Below are positions 9,331 to 19,427 of a stretch of 64,000 nt of DNA, in pieces. This DNA is from Dactylorhiza incarnata. Taxonomy: Eukaryota > Streptophyta > Magnoliopsida > Asparagales > Orchidaceae. The stretch's first letter is position 1, and every line of letters starts with the position of its first letter. Where the stretch lies: NCBI GenBank assembly GCA_033032865.1, contig JAWHQI010000305.1, positions 992,001 through 1,056,000 on the forward strand. The letters run 5' to 3'. A model generated the notes under the pieces. It saw only the letters and a program-made list of their open reading frames with translations. It did no database searches and was not told the DNA's origin. Made by a program: the position numbers and the translations under genes.

Positions 9331-12300
9331 ATGTACGACGATTTAGGCTACTTCGACGGCGCCCCTCATCATCCCAGTGTTGAGAACACCATGCCGTCGT
9401 CGCTCGTCGACAGCAGCAGCAGCAACGACTGTTTGGATCCGTACGCAGCGGCGGCGGACATGGGATTCGGCCGCCTGCACCACCAGCTGGGCTTCGACAT
9501 GATGAACGATATGGAGGCGGGGCCGACCCTGCCGCCGATGCAGAACGCCAGCTGGGACATCTGCTATAACAGTCATCTGCCGGGGGCGCAGACGGCACAG
9601 CACATGTACCCGGCGGTGCCGGACCTGCTGAACCTGCTGGAGCTGCCGCGGTGCGCGGCGAATCAGCCGTTGTTTGAGAACTCGATATCGTTTGATCAGG
9701 GGATGTCGATGCTGTACGAGCAGGGGATGGGGAATATTCCGGCGGGGCAGGAGGCGGGGGTTCTGAGGGATCTGTTCGGGGCCCTGCCGCAGAGCTACGG
9801 GCTGTTTTGTGGCGGGGAGGAGAGAGAAGGGGAGGGGCGGTTTGAGGGGGTGGTGGATTATGGAAGGGAAATGGGGAATAAGGGGGAGGTGATGATGATG
9901 AAGGGAAACTTTGCGACGGAGAGGCAGAGGAGGGTGCAGATGAATGGAAAGTTTAATGCGCTTAGGTCACTTGTTCCTGTTCCTACTAAGGTACTCTCCA
10001 TTCCTCTCTCTCTCTCTCTATCAGTTTCTCTCTCTATGATTTCTCTCCCTCTCTCTCTCTCACACACACACCCTCTCTCTCTCCTTTCCTATCTCTCCCC
10101 TCACTCTCTCTTCCTTTCTCTCCCCTCACTCTCTCTTCCTTTCTCTCCCCTCACTCTCTCTTCTCCCTCCCTCTCTCTCTCCCTCCCTCTCTATCTATCA
10201 GTCTCTCTCTCCCTCCCTCTCTCTCTCTCTCTCTCTATCCCTTCCTCTCTCTCCCCTCATTCTCTCTTATCCCTTCTGCCCCCCCCCCCCACCCCCCCCC
10301 CCCCCTCTCTCTTCTCCCTCCCTCTCTAGCAGTCTCTCTCTCTCTCCCTTCCTCTCTCTCTCTCTCCCTCCCTCTCTCTCTCTATCAGTTTCTCTCCCCC
10401 CCCCCTCTCTCTCTCCCTTCCTCTCTCTCCCCTCACTCTCTCTTCACCTGGCCTCTCTCTATCTCTATCAGTCTCTCTCTTCCTTCCTCTCTCTCTCTCT
10501 CTCTATCACCCTCTCTCTCTCCTTTTCCTCTCTCTCCGATCACTCTCTCTTCCTCTCTCTCCTCACTCTCTCTCTCCTTCTTCTCTCTATCAGTCTCTCT
10601 CTCCCTCCCCCTCTATCTCTATCAGTCTGTCTCTCCCCTGAATCTCTCTTTCTCTCTCTTCCCCTGTCTCTCTCTCTCTCTTCAATTACCTTAAATAACT
10701 TCCTCTTTCCTTTTTTTTTTCTTTCTAATTCTCGTTTGCATGCATGACAAATCCCGATCAGCCCGATCGAGCCTCCATCATAAGCGACGCCATCGACTAC
10801 ATCAAAGAGCTTCTCCGAACGGTGGACGAGCTCAAACTGCTGGTTGGCAAGAAGCGGCGCGGGTGGGAGAGAAGCATGAAGCTGAAGTCGGAGGATCACG
10901 AGGCTTCGGAGGCGGCGGCGGGCAATAGGGAGAGCTCGACAACAGCTGTATCATCCAAGGACGATCACGAAAACACCATCAGCGGGCCGCTTCGGAGCTC
11001 GTGGCTGCAGCGGCGGTCCAAGGAGACGTTCGTCGACGTCCGAATCATCGAGGACGAGGTGAATATCAAGCTCACGCAGAAGAAGAAGGCCAGCGCGCTG
11101 CTCTTCGCGGCGACGGCTCTGGACGAGCTGCGCCTCGATCTCAACCACGTCGCCGGAGGCAACATCGGGGATTACCACATCTTCATGTTCAATGCCAAGG
11201 TTCGCCGCTTCCGGTTTCTTTGAACTTACAAGATTCAGGCTCCGTTTGGCATGGCTGTGGCGGTCGTGAACGCGGTGGTTATGAACCGCCGTTTGTGAGC
11301 ACCCGATCGACCGCTCCTAAGAATTTTCATTCACTTTTACGTTCAAAAGTAGTTTTATTCAAACATACATTCTACAATGGTGGAGTTTTTATCCAAACTC
11401 ACCGGAGCAAAAAGGCCACGTTAAACGGAGCCTTAGCTAGTTTGAACAAAATTGGGAGCCCTTAAATTAAAATTAGAGGTATAAGAACCCTAAAACTTAT
11501 AAGATTGATCCTAAGTCGTTACGTGTTTTGCCGGAGTGATCACCGGGGCTAGAAATGAAGATAGGATACTAGAAAAGGACTCATAAGAGAGGAGAGAGAG
11601 AGAGGAATCAAGTGGAAGAATAAGAGAACAAAATTTTACTACAATCATTCCATGATCCCCATTACAACTCATAATTAGACTATATTTATCGCCTTCATAC
11701 ATAGTAAAAGACCCAGTTACCATCTAATTACAATTATACCCCTGATATACTAATCCTTGTGGAACTCATATGTAAGAGGTCAAAGGCCCTAATGGGAATA
11801 TAACCATGCATGTTGAGAAACATATGCAACATTGATCGTGCACTTAGGCCCTGTTTGGAACGGTGGCGGCGGTGGGAAAAGCTCGATCTACTCCCACTCC
11901 CCTTACTGTTTTATGTTGTTTTGATGAAGAAATTTTTTAAAAGAGTCTTTTCAAGAAAGATGGGGGGATGCTTTTTGAGCAGTCGGGTACATGGCTTTCT
12001 AAAATTTGCTCTTCTTTCAGTTTTCTCTTTTTTATTCGAGGGTTTACAAAAGTCACACACCGACCATTCACTATCTGCCTTTCTTCCTTCTCTCATTCAC
12101 TACCTTTTATAACCAACTTATTTAAGATTTATATAATATTTACTTATCTATGTGATAAATAATTAGCATAAAATATTTTTTTATTATTAAAAACCTAAAC
12201 AGCTATTATAAAAAAAATTGTCCTTCCAAACAGAGAAACCTAACACTTTTTTTAAACTCTTTAAATGAAGATTTTTCAAACAGTCTACAGTTCTTTCAAA

Positions 12301-12621
12301 ACAACTTTCTGGACTGCACTAACGCCATCAGTGATTTCCCGCCACTGCTTTTTCCACCCGCACCGCCGCCCAAACAGCTTTAATATAGATCATGAGCTCC
12401 GATCCTCTACCTATAACAAATGCATGTATTCTGAGCAGTATGCTATATACGTGCAGTGCGTTGTTATCATATGTATGATACATCTAATTATTGTTGGCTA
12501 TAACATTTTGTTTGTGCGCGCGCAGATATGCGAAGGCTCGTCGGTGTATGCTGGAGCAGTAGCCAACAAGCTCCTCGAAGCCATGGCCAGACAATGCACG
12601 CACCAAAATGTCCACCCGTGA
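9331..12621 (+). CDS. bHLH transcription factor, EAT1 / bHLH10-89-91 subfamily
   Basis: Three exons: 9331-9990, 10762-11199 and 12526-12621 (1194 bp, 397 residues plus stop). Exon 1 ends at PVPTK before a GT donor. Exon 2 starts PDRAS after gatcag. Exon 3 starts ICEGSSVYAGAVANKL after gcgcag. All junctions are in phase 0 and rebuild a continuous bHLH: basic region with ERQRR (Glu and Arg needed for E-box contact), helix 1 (GKFNALRSLVP), then ASIISDAIDYIKELLRTV. A conserved C-terminal ACT-like region follows (DVRIIEDEVNIKLTQKK, GGNIGDYHIFMFN). The subfamily regulates tapetal programmed cell death and late pollen-wall genes in anther nuclei (rice EAT1, Arabidopsis bHLH010/089/091). The acidic N-terminus is as in the family. 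Intron 1 is CT-rich; intron 2 holds two MITEs. Family is confident; ortholog assignment is inferred. Confidence 0.9.
10004..10690 (+). repeat. CT/TC-rich simple repeat in bHLH intron 1
   Basis: Nearly the whole of intron 1 (9991-10761) is imperfect (TC)n and (CCTC)n, broken by short C runs (about 10279-10305). Reading through exon 1 into it gives an apparent Ser/Leu/Pro-rich tail, which is not real protein because a GT donor precedes it. Confidence 0.95.
11238..11432. mobile_element. Harbinger-type MITE (195 bp) in bHLH intron 2
   Basis: Ends are ggctccgtttgg and (reverse complement) ggctccgttt. It is flanked by TCA (11235-11237) and TTA (11433-11435), consistent with a TWA duplication carrying one mutation. 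It is homologous to the copy at 45057-45275 (shared aactcaccggagcaaaaa and ttatgttcaaaa-type blocks). Confidence 0.8.
11847..12379. mobile_element. Harbinger-type MITE (533 bp) in bHLH intron 2
   Basis: The left end ggccctgtttgg...ggcggcggtgggaaaagc is mirrored by gctttttccacccgcaccgcc...ccaaacagct on the right. TTA flanks both sides (11844-11846 and 12380-12382). The interior is AT-rich and non-coding. Confidence 0.8.
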
Positions 12622-13097
12622 TTCGCACGGCGCGGGATTGATAAAGGGTCTCAGGCGCGCATCACGCGTAATTGGATCAGAATAAACATAAGGTGTGCAT
12701 TGGCGACATAGACGACTGTGAAACGAGTTGCGACCGCGCAAGATGCGTGCATGACTTGTTGATAATTCGATCTTGGGTTAGAAAAAAAAGGGAATTTTTA
12801 TGCCGGAGGAAGGCAAGATGTCTGAGAGCAGCTGATTTAATTCATCTTAAGCCTTCTGAATCTTAACATTACGACACTCTCACGTTTTTTATTTATTTAC
12901 AATAATAATTAGTTATAACTATTTTCTTCACCTCTTAATTTCAAGATCAAGAGCTTGTTTATCCTTTTTAATTGTAATTTTTTAATAACTAGTTATAATT
13001 GTTTCTTCATCTCTTAGTTATAATTGTTAATTAACATATAAATTAAATATATTAAATGAAATAAATTTTATAATTAATACATTTATATTAGGCAAAA
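12622..13097. other. 3' flank of bHLH gene, AT-rich
   Basis: It presumably contains the 3' UTR and polyadenylation signals; no specific site can be fixed. No further gene is seen. Confidence 0.4.
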
Positions 13098-14604
13098 TGG
13101 GATATCAGTCTTGATGGGACTCGTCCATTTTATAGGAATTCCGGGCTGCGAATAGCCGGAATCCCGTAACCACCACTCCCTTAGTGGGGAGTTAGGAGAA
13201 AACCACCACGCACACCCGATCGCCGCGAACGATCCCCGCGCACGATCATCGCCGAACCGCCCCGCTAGCGCCGTCACCGGCCGGCTTACCCCGTGAGCGG
13301 CGACGGCCCTCCCCGTGAGGGGAGGCCTCCGTCCCTCCCTCCCTTAGAGGGGCGGCGGCCGGCCGGCCCTCTCCGTGAGGGGCGGAGGGCGGCCGCCCCC
13401 CTCCTCGAGGGGCGGCGGCCGGCCGGTCCCCCCGTGAGGGGAGGCAACCGGTCAGTCCTCCCCGTGAGGGGCAGCGACCGGCTGCCCTTCTCTTTGAGGG
13501 GTGGCGGTCGGCCGCCCCTCCCCTTGAGGGGGGGCGGTCGGCCGCCCCTCCCCTTGAGGGGCGGCGACCGGCCGCCCACCCTTCTCTTTGAGGGGCGACG
13601 GTCGGCCGCCCCTCTCCTTGAGGGGCGGCGGTCGGCCGCCCCTCTCATTGAGGGGCGGCGCCCGACCGCCCATCCCCACGCCGGCGAGGAAGGGCCGACC
13701 GGCCTCCCCCGCCGGTCGCCCGGTAGATCTCTCGTCGGTTGATTACGCGGCGGTTAGATCCTAACCGTCTGTTTCCTTCCGCGCAATCTCCACCGTTCAA
13801 GGTGCGGATTATCACCCGCGTAACCCCTCGAGGTGGGGGTGCGGTTGTCTTATAAAACCTCTTAATATTTAATATAGAAATTAATTAGATATTATCTGGT
13901 GGTTACGGGCTGCAAATAACCACGTAACCACCATAACTTCCCCTGAAACCTATAAATAGGGCTCAGGGGATCTCATATTGATCATCTTCTCTCCTCAGGA
14001 TTTCTTCCTACACCTCAGTGCTCTCCGGAATCCCCTTGGAGATCCCCACCTCCTTCAAAGACGCCTTCGAAGATCTTCGAGCACCTTAAAGATTCTTCGA
14101 ACGCCCCCATCTCCTTCAAAGACGCCTTCAAAGATCTTCGAGCACTTTGAAGACTCTCCGAACGCCTTCACCGTAAGAAGATGAGTGCGCTCCGCGCGCC
14201 TCACCAACGCATTCCGTACATACTCAGCAAGTTCACCGCAAACAAAGCGGCCAAAGGCAAGATCAAGTCAACTTCAAAGCGCCGAAAATATTTAAGATTC
14301 GCGAGAGGTGGTCTGTCACCCTCCGAACGACTCTCTCTCTCTCTCCACAAGTTGTAACGAGGAGCGGTCTGTCGCCCTCGCCATATCCACTAAGTCTTGT
14401 ACAATAACAATCACAAATAGTGAAGTTTGGTCGGCGTCGTCTCGGCCACGTGGTTTTTCATCCCTTTCCTGGGCTTTCTACGTCAAAAAACCTTCTTGTC
14501 TATTGCCTCATTAATTTTCTGTTACTGTGTGCGCACTGACCGCTCTCAGGCTAAGATGGTCCGTTTTTTGACCGTTTCAAGGGGCCGCCGAGTAGACTGC
14601 AACA
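13098..14604 (+). repeat. Ty3-gypsy 5' LTR (5' border approximate)
   Basis: The right border is fixed by ...gcaaca followed by the primer-binding site tttggcgccgtctgtgggaac. A TATA box (ctataaatagg, 13949-13959) lies about 650 nt upstream. The left border is guessed from a TG near 13098-13112. The first third contains a GC-rich minisatellite. No second LTR is present in this window, so the element is truncated. Confidence 0.65.
13285..13700. repeat. GC-rich ~40-bp minisatellite within gypsy LTR
   Basis: About ten imperfect copies of a unit built from cctccccgtgaggggcggcggccggccg. The units are themselves quasi-palindromic (cccctc...gaggggcgg). The stop-free Gly/Arg/Pro-rich frames on both strands are by-products of base composition. 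Confidence 0.9.
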
Positions 14605-14607
14605 GTT

Positions 14608-14625
14608 TGGCGCCGTCTGTGGGAA
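14608..14625 (+). other. Gypsy primer-binding site
   Basis: tggcgccgtctgtggga starts 3 nt after the LTR end. This wording is characteristic of plant Tat-lineage gypsy elements, where a host tRNA 3' end primes minus-strand synthesis. Confidence 0.8.
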
Positions 14626-14694
14626 CGTGTTCCATAAAGCTCAAAAGACTCAGAAGACAATATCCTATGCATAATGATACTCGTGACTAGATAC

Positions 14695-15770
14695 ATGGCA
14701 AGAAAAAGCACTCGCACCACCCAAGGCTCGGTCCGCAAGGGGCAAGCCAATCCCGGCTCATCACATTCCCTCATCAATGCCCAACGCTTGGAGGAGACAG
14801 TGGTTGCGCCGACTAATGCATTGACTGGACGAATGGTCCAGATAGAGGAATAACAAGCTGAAATGCTAAAACCTCCTGAGGAACATAGGAGCAGCCAGGG
14901 GTCCCGTAGAGCCCCCCGCATCGGTCAATGCGCCTCCTCCCCCTCTGCGTCAAGCCCCAGAAGACAACCAAGAGGAGAATTCTGAGTTCTCAGTACCAAG
15001 CACAGCACACCCTGCCCGTCAGGTCAGGCCCGCCGAGGCCACTGCACCCCGGAGCATCACCTCCAAAGGGCAGAGGTTCCTGAAAATCTCCCCAGGAGGT
15101 TAACCCGAGAAGCAGTTAGAGAGCTGATAGCGGAAGACTACGGCCAGGTCGGCCGCCAAGCAGCCCGCATATATCGCCCCACTCACAACGGGTCCCCGTT
15201 GGCTCCAGAAGTTCTGGCACATCCTATCCCATGAGGATTCAAACTTCCGAGCATGGAATCTTACGACGGGACCGAGGACCCCATGGAGCATATAAATCAC
15301 TTCTCCACCATCCTTCAAATTTATAACGTCCCCGACCAACTGCTCTGCCAGGTATTCCCGGCCACTCTGAAGGGCCAGACAAGAACTTGGTTCCATTCCA
15401 TCCAAAGTGGGACCATCCAGAATTTCGCCGAACTGACGCAGCAGTTCCTGGATCAATTTATCGTCAACCGTCGGATAGTAAAGGACCCTTCCCACCTCTC
15501 GGGAATCAGGCAAAATGAAGGGGAAACCCTTAAGGAATTCTTTCGCCGGTTCACCACCGAGGCCGTCAGATTCCTGGGGTTGATCCTGAGCTCCTTCAGG
15601 GAGTGTTCCTTGGGGGACTTCGGCCGAGCGGATTCTACTCTGCCCTGATGAGGGAAGCAGTCCCTAGCTATCCTGATCTCGTGCATAGAGTTGAGGCACA
15701 AATCGCAGCGGACGAAGAGATCGAAGCTCACCGCCGGCAGTACAAAGGAATGGTAAAAAGGAAGAGGCAA
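14695..15770 (+). pseudogene. Ty3-gypsy (Tat-like) gag relic
   Basis: An ATG at 14695 opens MARKSTRT and runs to a stop near 14851. Further gag sequence follows in several frames, interrupted by stops. 15240-15600 encodes the retrotransposon Gag core: ESYDGTEDPMEHINHF, the QVFPATLKGQTRTWF block, FAELTQQF, and GIRQNEGETLKEFFRRF. After a frameshift near 15600 the frame at 15603 continues FLGGLRPSGFYSALM. Gag would form the cytoplasmic virus-like particle. The relic ends near 15765-15780, where minus-strand copia sequence begins; all gypsy pol is missing. Confidence 0.85.
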
Positions 15771-18210
15771 GTCAACCAATGTCCACGTGTTGTTCTGCAT
15801 GAGAGAGTTTAACTCTTCATCGATGGATTCTTTCCATAATAGAGAGTCTCGAGATCGCATCGCATCCTTATAGGTGGATGGATCAGCTTCAACTTGGTAA
15901 GTTACGAAGTCTGTACCGAAGCTTTTAGGCATTTTCTCTCTACTAGATAATCTTCTGGTATCTAAACCACTCGTGTCTACAAGCTTAGTGTCAGAGTTAC
16001 GTTGGCTTGGCTCAGCTGGAGGCGCAAGACTAGTGGATGGCAGACCTGGAAGCGTCAGGTTCTTATCCTTAAGGAACTTATCCTCAAAGAAGACAGCGTC
16101 TCTAGATTCTATTACAGAGTTTGTTGAAAAATCTAGAAATCTGTCTGCAGCACTATCCTCTGCACATCCTAAATAGACACACGTATTTGTCCTAGGTCCA
16201 ATCTTCGCTCTTCTAAGTTCAGGTATCCTAACATAAGCGATACAGTCTTAGGTCTTAAGATTATCAAATCTATGAGGTCTCTTAAACCAAAGCTCATATG
16301 GTGTCTTAGTCAACATGGCATGGGGAACTTTATTAAGAATGTGATTAGACGTGAGGGCAACTTCACCCCAGTAGGCCGTATGCATGCCAGCAGTCAACAA
16401 CATAGAATTCAACATTTTTGTTAAAGTCATATTTTTCTGCTCAACAGTACCGTTGGATTGGGGGCAATAAGGAGCAGTCGTTTCAGGGATGATGCCATTG
16501 CTGGCAAGGAAATCTCTGAACTCCCCGGAGACGTATTCTCCTCCTCTATCACTCCTTAGCCGTTTGATTTTCATCTCAAGTTGATTTTCAACCCTAGTTT
16601 TGAATATATGAAATTTTTCAAAAGCTTCGTCTTTGGATTTCAGTAGATAAATGTGACTGAATCTAGAGTAGTCGTCGATAAAGGATATCAGATACTTCCA
16701 ACCTCCATGTGTGACAAAACTTTTGTAGTCACATATGTCAGAGTGTATTAACTCTAGCAATTGTGTGCTCCTAGAAACCTGACTAAAAGGTGTTCTAGTT
16801 ATCTTAGTTTGAGCACAGATTTCACATTTGTCAAATCTGGTTTTTGTGTCTAAGGGGATGTTGTGAGTTCTAGCTAGCAGGAGTAGTTTTCTATAATTGA
16901 CGTGCCCTAGTCTTGCATGTAAAGTCTTAGGATCGATCAAAGTAGTACTAACTTGATTTACTACCTCGTTTGCTAGACTCAACCCATACATTCCGCTGAC
17001 GACATACGCACAACCAAAGTAGTGCGAGTGAACCATCAGCGTTACTCGACCACCACTAATGTTAAATGATATACCCGCATCGCATAACAAACTAATTGAA
17101 ATTAAATTAGCAGCAAATTATGGTATAAATATAAAAAATTTCAAAGTAAGAGTTTTACCTGAGAAGAGCGTCAAGGTAGCATTGCCGACCTTCAGCACGT
17201 CAACAACTCCTCCATCAGCAACAGTAACAGTCTCTCGGACTGCAGTGACATCCTCCAGAAGCGCAGTGTTGTTGCAGACGTGACGTGTAGCACCTGAGTC
17301 TAGCCACCACTCGGTACTGGCCTGTCCGTTACTGACCATGACAACAAAGTCGGTGGGTGCAGTCTAATGGACCATATTGGCCCTATTATCAGGCTTCGGT
17401 GTGCTAGGATCTCCTCTCTTGGGCTGCTTGCATTCGGAAGCATAGTGACCCCACTTGTTACAATTGTAGCACTTGCCTTTGAATTTCTTCGCCTTCTTGC
17501 TCGTGTCCACAATTGCGGGTGCACTGGATAACGGTCTAGTCTTGCCAGGCTTAAACTTCCGCTTAGGATGCATGACCATGTTGGCAGTAGAGTACTGCTT
17601 GCTAATGGTCTCCCTAGCGTGTCTAGTCTTATTCTCATCCTCAATGCAGATGAAGTGCTTGAGGTCTTTAAGACTGACCTACGTTTTCTTCCGATACATC
17701 TCCGTTTTAAAGGATCGAGTACCACGCCGACGGGAGCTTGAAGATATAGCTCCTGCAACAAATCCATCGGGCAGCGGGATGTTCTCACTGTTTAGCTTGT
17801 CCACCAGATTCTCAAAATCGGCGACCTGTGGTAGGATTTCCCTTTCCTCAGTGAAGGTGAAAGCCATAAACTTGTCCACGAGGTGCGTCTTGGACATGTT
17901 CTCCTCTTCCTTGAACTGCTCCTCCAGAGTATCCCAGATTTCTTTGGCGGTCTTCAGTTTGTTGTACGTCTCAGCAAGCCTATTGGAGAGGCAATTCAAC
18001 AGGTAGTCGAGGCAGAAATCTTCATCTTCAATCCACTGGGCCTCGCCATATGTCCCAAGAACGTCAGCACGTACAGACTGAAAGGTGTAGAACATGTTTA
18101 GGTACTTCATGCCAAACTAAGTGTTCCGCTTCCAAGCACAGAACTTAGAGTTGGAGAATTTCTCCAACTTGATCATCGGAACGGGAGTAGTCCCTTTCGA
18201 CATCGTGTGT
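15765..18210 (-). pseudogene. Truncated Ty1-copia gag-pol (gag to start of RT)
   Basis: Reading right to left: gag begins near 18205 (MSKGTTPVPMIKLEKFSN), with a UBN2-type Gag (18110-17679) and a zinc knuckle CYNCNKWGHYASEC (about 17480-17440). Then come a protease WWLDSGATRHVC (about 17310) and integrase with LHARLGHVNY, CEICAQTK, the catalytic ELIHSDICDY and IDDYSRFSH blocks and DRGGEY (17090-16248). Last is the start of reverse transcriptase (15932-15780, ending NNTWTLVDLP). RT, RNase H and the 3' LTR are missing. Stops and frameshifts split the frame into at least five pieces. The left junction with gypsy gag is abrupt, so deletion or recombination removed about 2 kb. Confidence 0.9.
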
Positions 18211-18369
18211 CTCTTGCCAAATACGTGAATTCCACTAGCAAATGAATTACGAGCAGAAAACTAGAAAGAGAGCACCTGAGACACGTAGAGTCGAGAAAAT
18301 CTTCGGATCCAATCCAGAACAGACTGCTCCTCTATGGTAGGGAAGATCAGCGTCAGCAGCGGTAGGGAA

Positions 18370-18730
18370 AACCACTGAGACGGAGAGTCGGCAGACGCTG
18401 AGACGATGAGCCAACCGCTGAGACGGCGAGACGGCAGCCGCTGAGACGGCGAGATGGCAGCCGCTGAGACGACCCAACCGCTGAGACGATCCAACCGCTG
18501 AGACGGCAAGACGGCAGCCACTGAGACGGCGAGACGGCAGCCACTGAGACGACCCAACCACCGAGATGACCCAACCGCTGAGATGGTCCAACCGCTGAGA
18601 CTAGGATCCAACCGCTGAGACGAGCGATCCAACCGCTGAGACGAGCAACCAAACTGCTGAGATGGGCGATCCAACCGCTGAGACGAGCGATCCAACCGCT
18701 GAGACGAGCGATCAAACTGCTGAGATGGAG
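18370..18730. repeat. ~20-bp minisatellite in copia leader
   Basis: About 18 imperfect copies of a unit such as atccaaccgctgagacgagcg, lying between the copia 5' LTR (19252-19427) and gag. The apparent Ser-rich proteins in all minus frames come from the repeat. Confidence 0.9.
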
Positions 18731-19251
18731 AGAAACTTGGACTGGCTCCGATCACAGAAAAACACAGGACCGGCGGCTGTGCCCTTCGACTCGCGAAACA
18801 GGGATCGACGGTTACTGGAGACTCCAGTCGGCGTCGGCAACGATGAAGAATCGCAAATCGATTCTTCCTCCTTCGATCGACGCAAGAAATGATAGGAGCA
18901 GGTACTGGCATGGGCTAATCGACGGAACGACATCGATCTATATCGTGCGAGAGGGAGAGCGACGAGATCCTTCTTGCACAGAACTGGCGGCAGACGTCTT
19001 CCACGCAAAGAAATCTGCGACGGGAGAGGGACGTCGGCAGCAATTCACGAGAGGGAGCGATAGACGGTACCTTCCTCCTTGCAGCGATTAACCGGCGGCC
19101 TCCTATCTTCTATCGACGGTAACAACGATCGTGAGAGACGGCGGGAGAGCGGTTACGGGATTTTCGTGCGTTCGACGAGAAGGAAAGAGGAAGGGCGGTT
19201 ACGGGGAAATGCACAGGAGAACGCTAGGGCTCACGAGAGGGACTTCGAGAA

Positions 19252-19427
19252 TGTTAGAATAGTGCTCGAACCATCCGGGTGAGTGTCTAGTTTGGAACAC
19301 TCTACTCGTTGCCCCTAGCAGGATATTTATAGGCAAACCCTAATTCCCCGGCGGGTGCGCGGATACCTAACGGATCCTAACCGACTGCTAAGCATCCGTT
19401 AACCCGATAATTAAATATACCTTAACA
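19252..19427 (-). repeat. Copia 5' LTR (short, 176 bp)
   Basis: On the minus strand it runs TGTTAAGGTATATT...TTCTAACA and contains a TATA box (TATAAATA, complement of about 19327-19334). It belongs to the truncated element to its left. Its outer edge (19427) abuts RNase H sequence of another copia element, so this element apparently inserted there. Downstream of the LTR, the usual tggtatcagagc primer site is not seen; the sequence is ttctcgaagtccc. Confidence 0.6.

Noticed and set aside
9991..10329. Extension of bHLH exon 1 into a Ser/Leu/Pro-rich C-terminus
   Set aside because: This is the CT-repeat intron; a GT donor at 9991 and the matching acceptor at 10761 rebuild the bHLH domain.
13286..13742. 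Gly/Pro/Arg-rich frames on both strands
   Set aside because: Stop-free only because of the GC minisatellite in the gypsy LTR.
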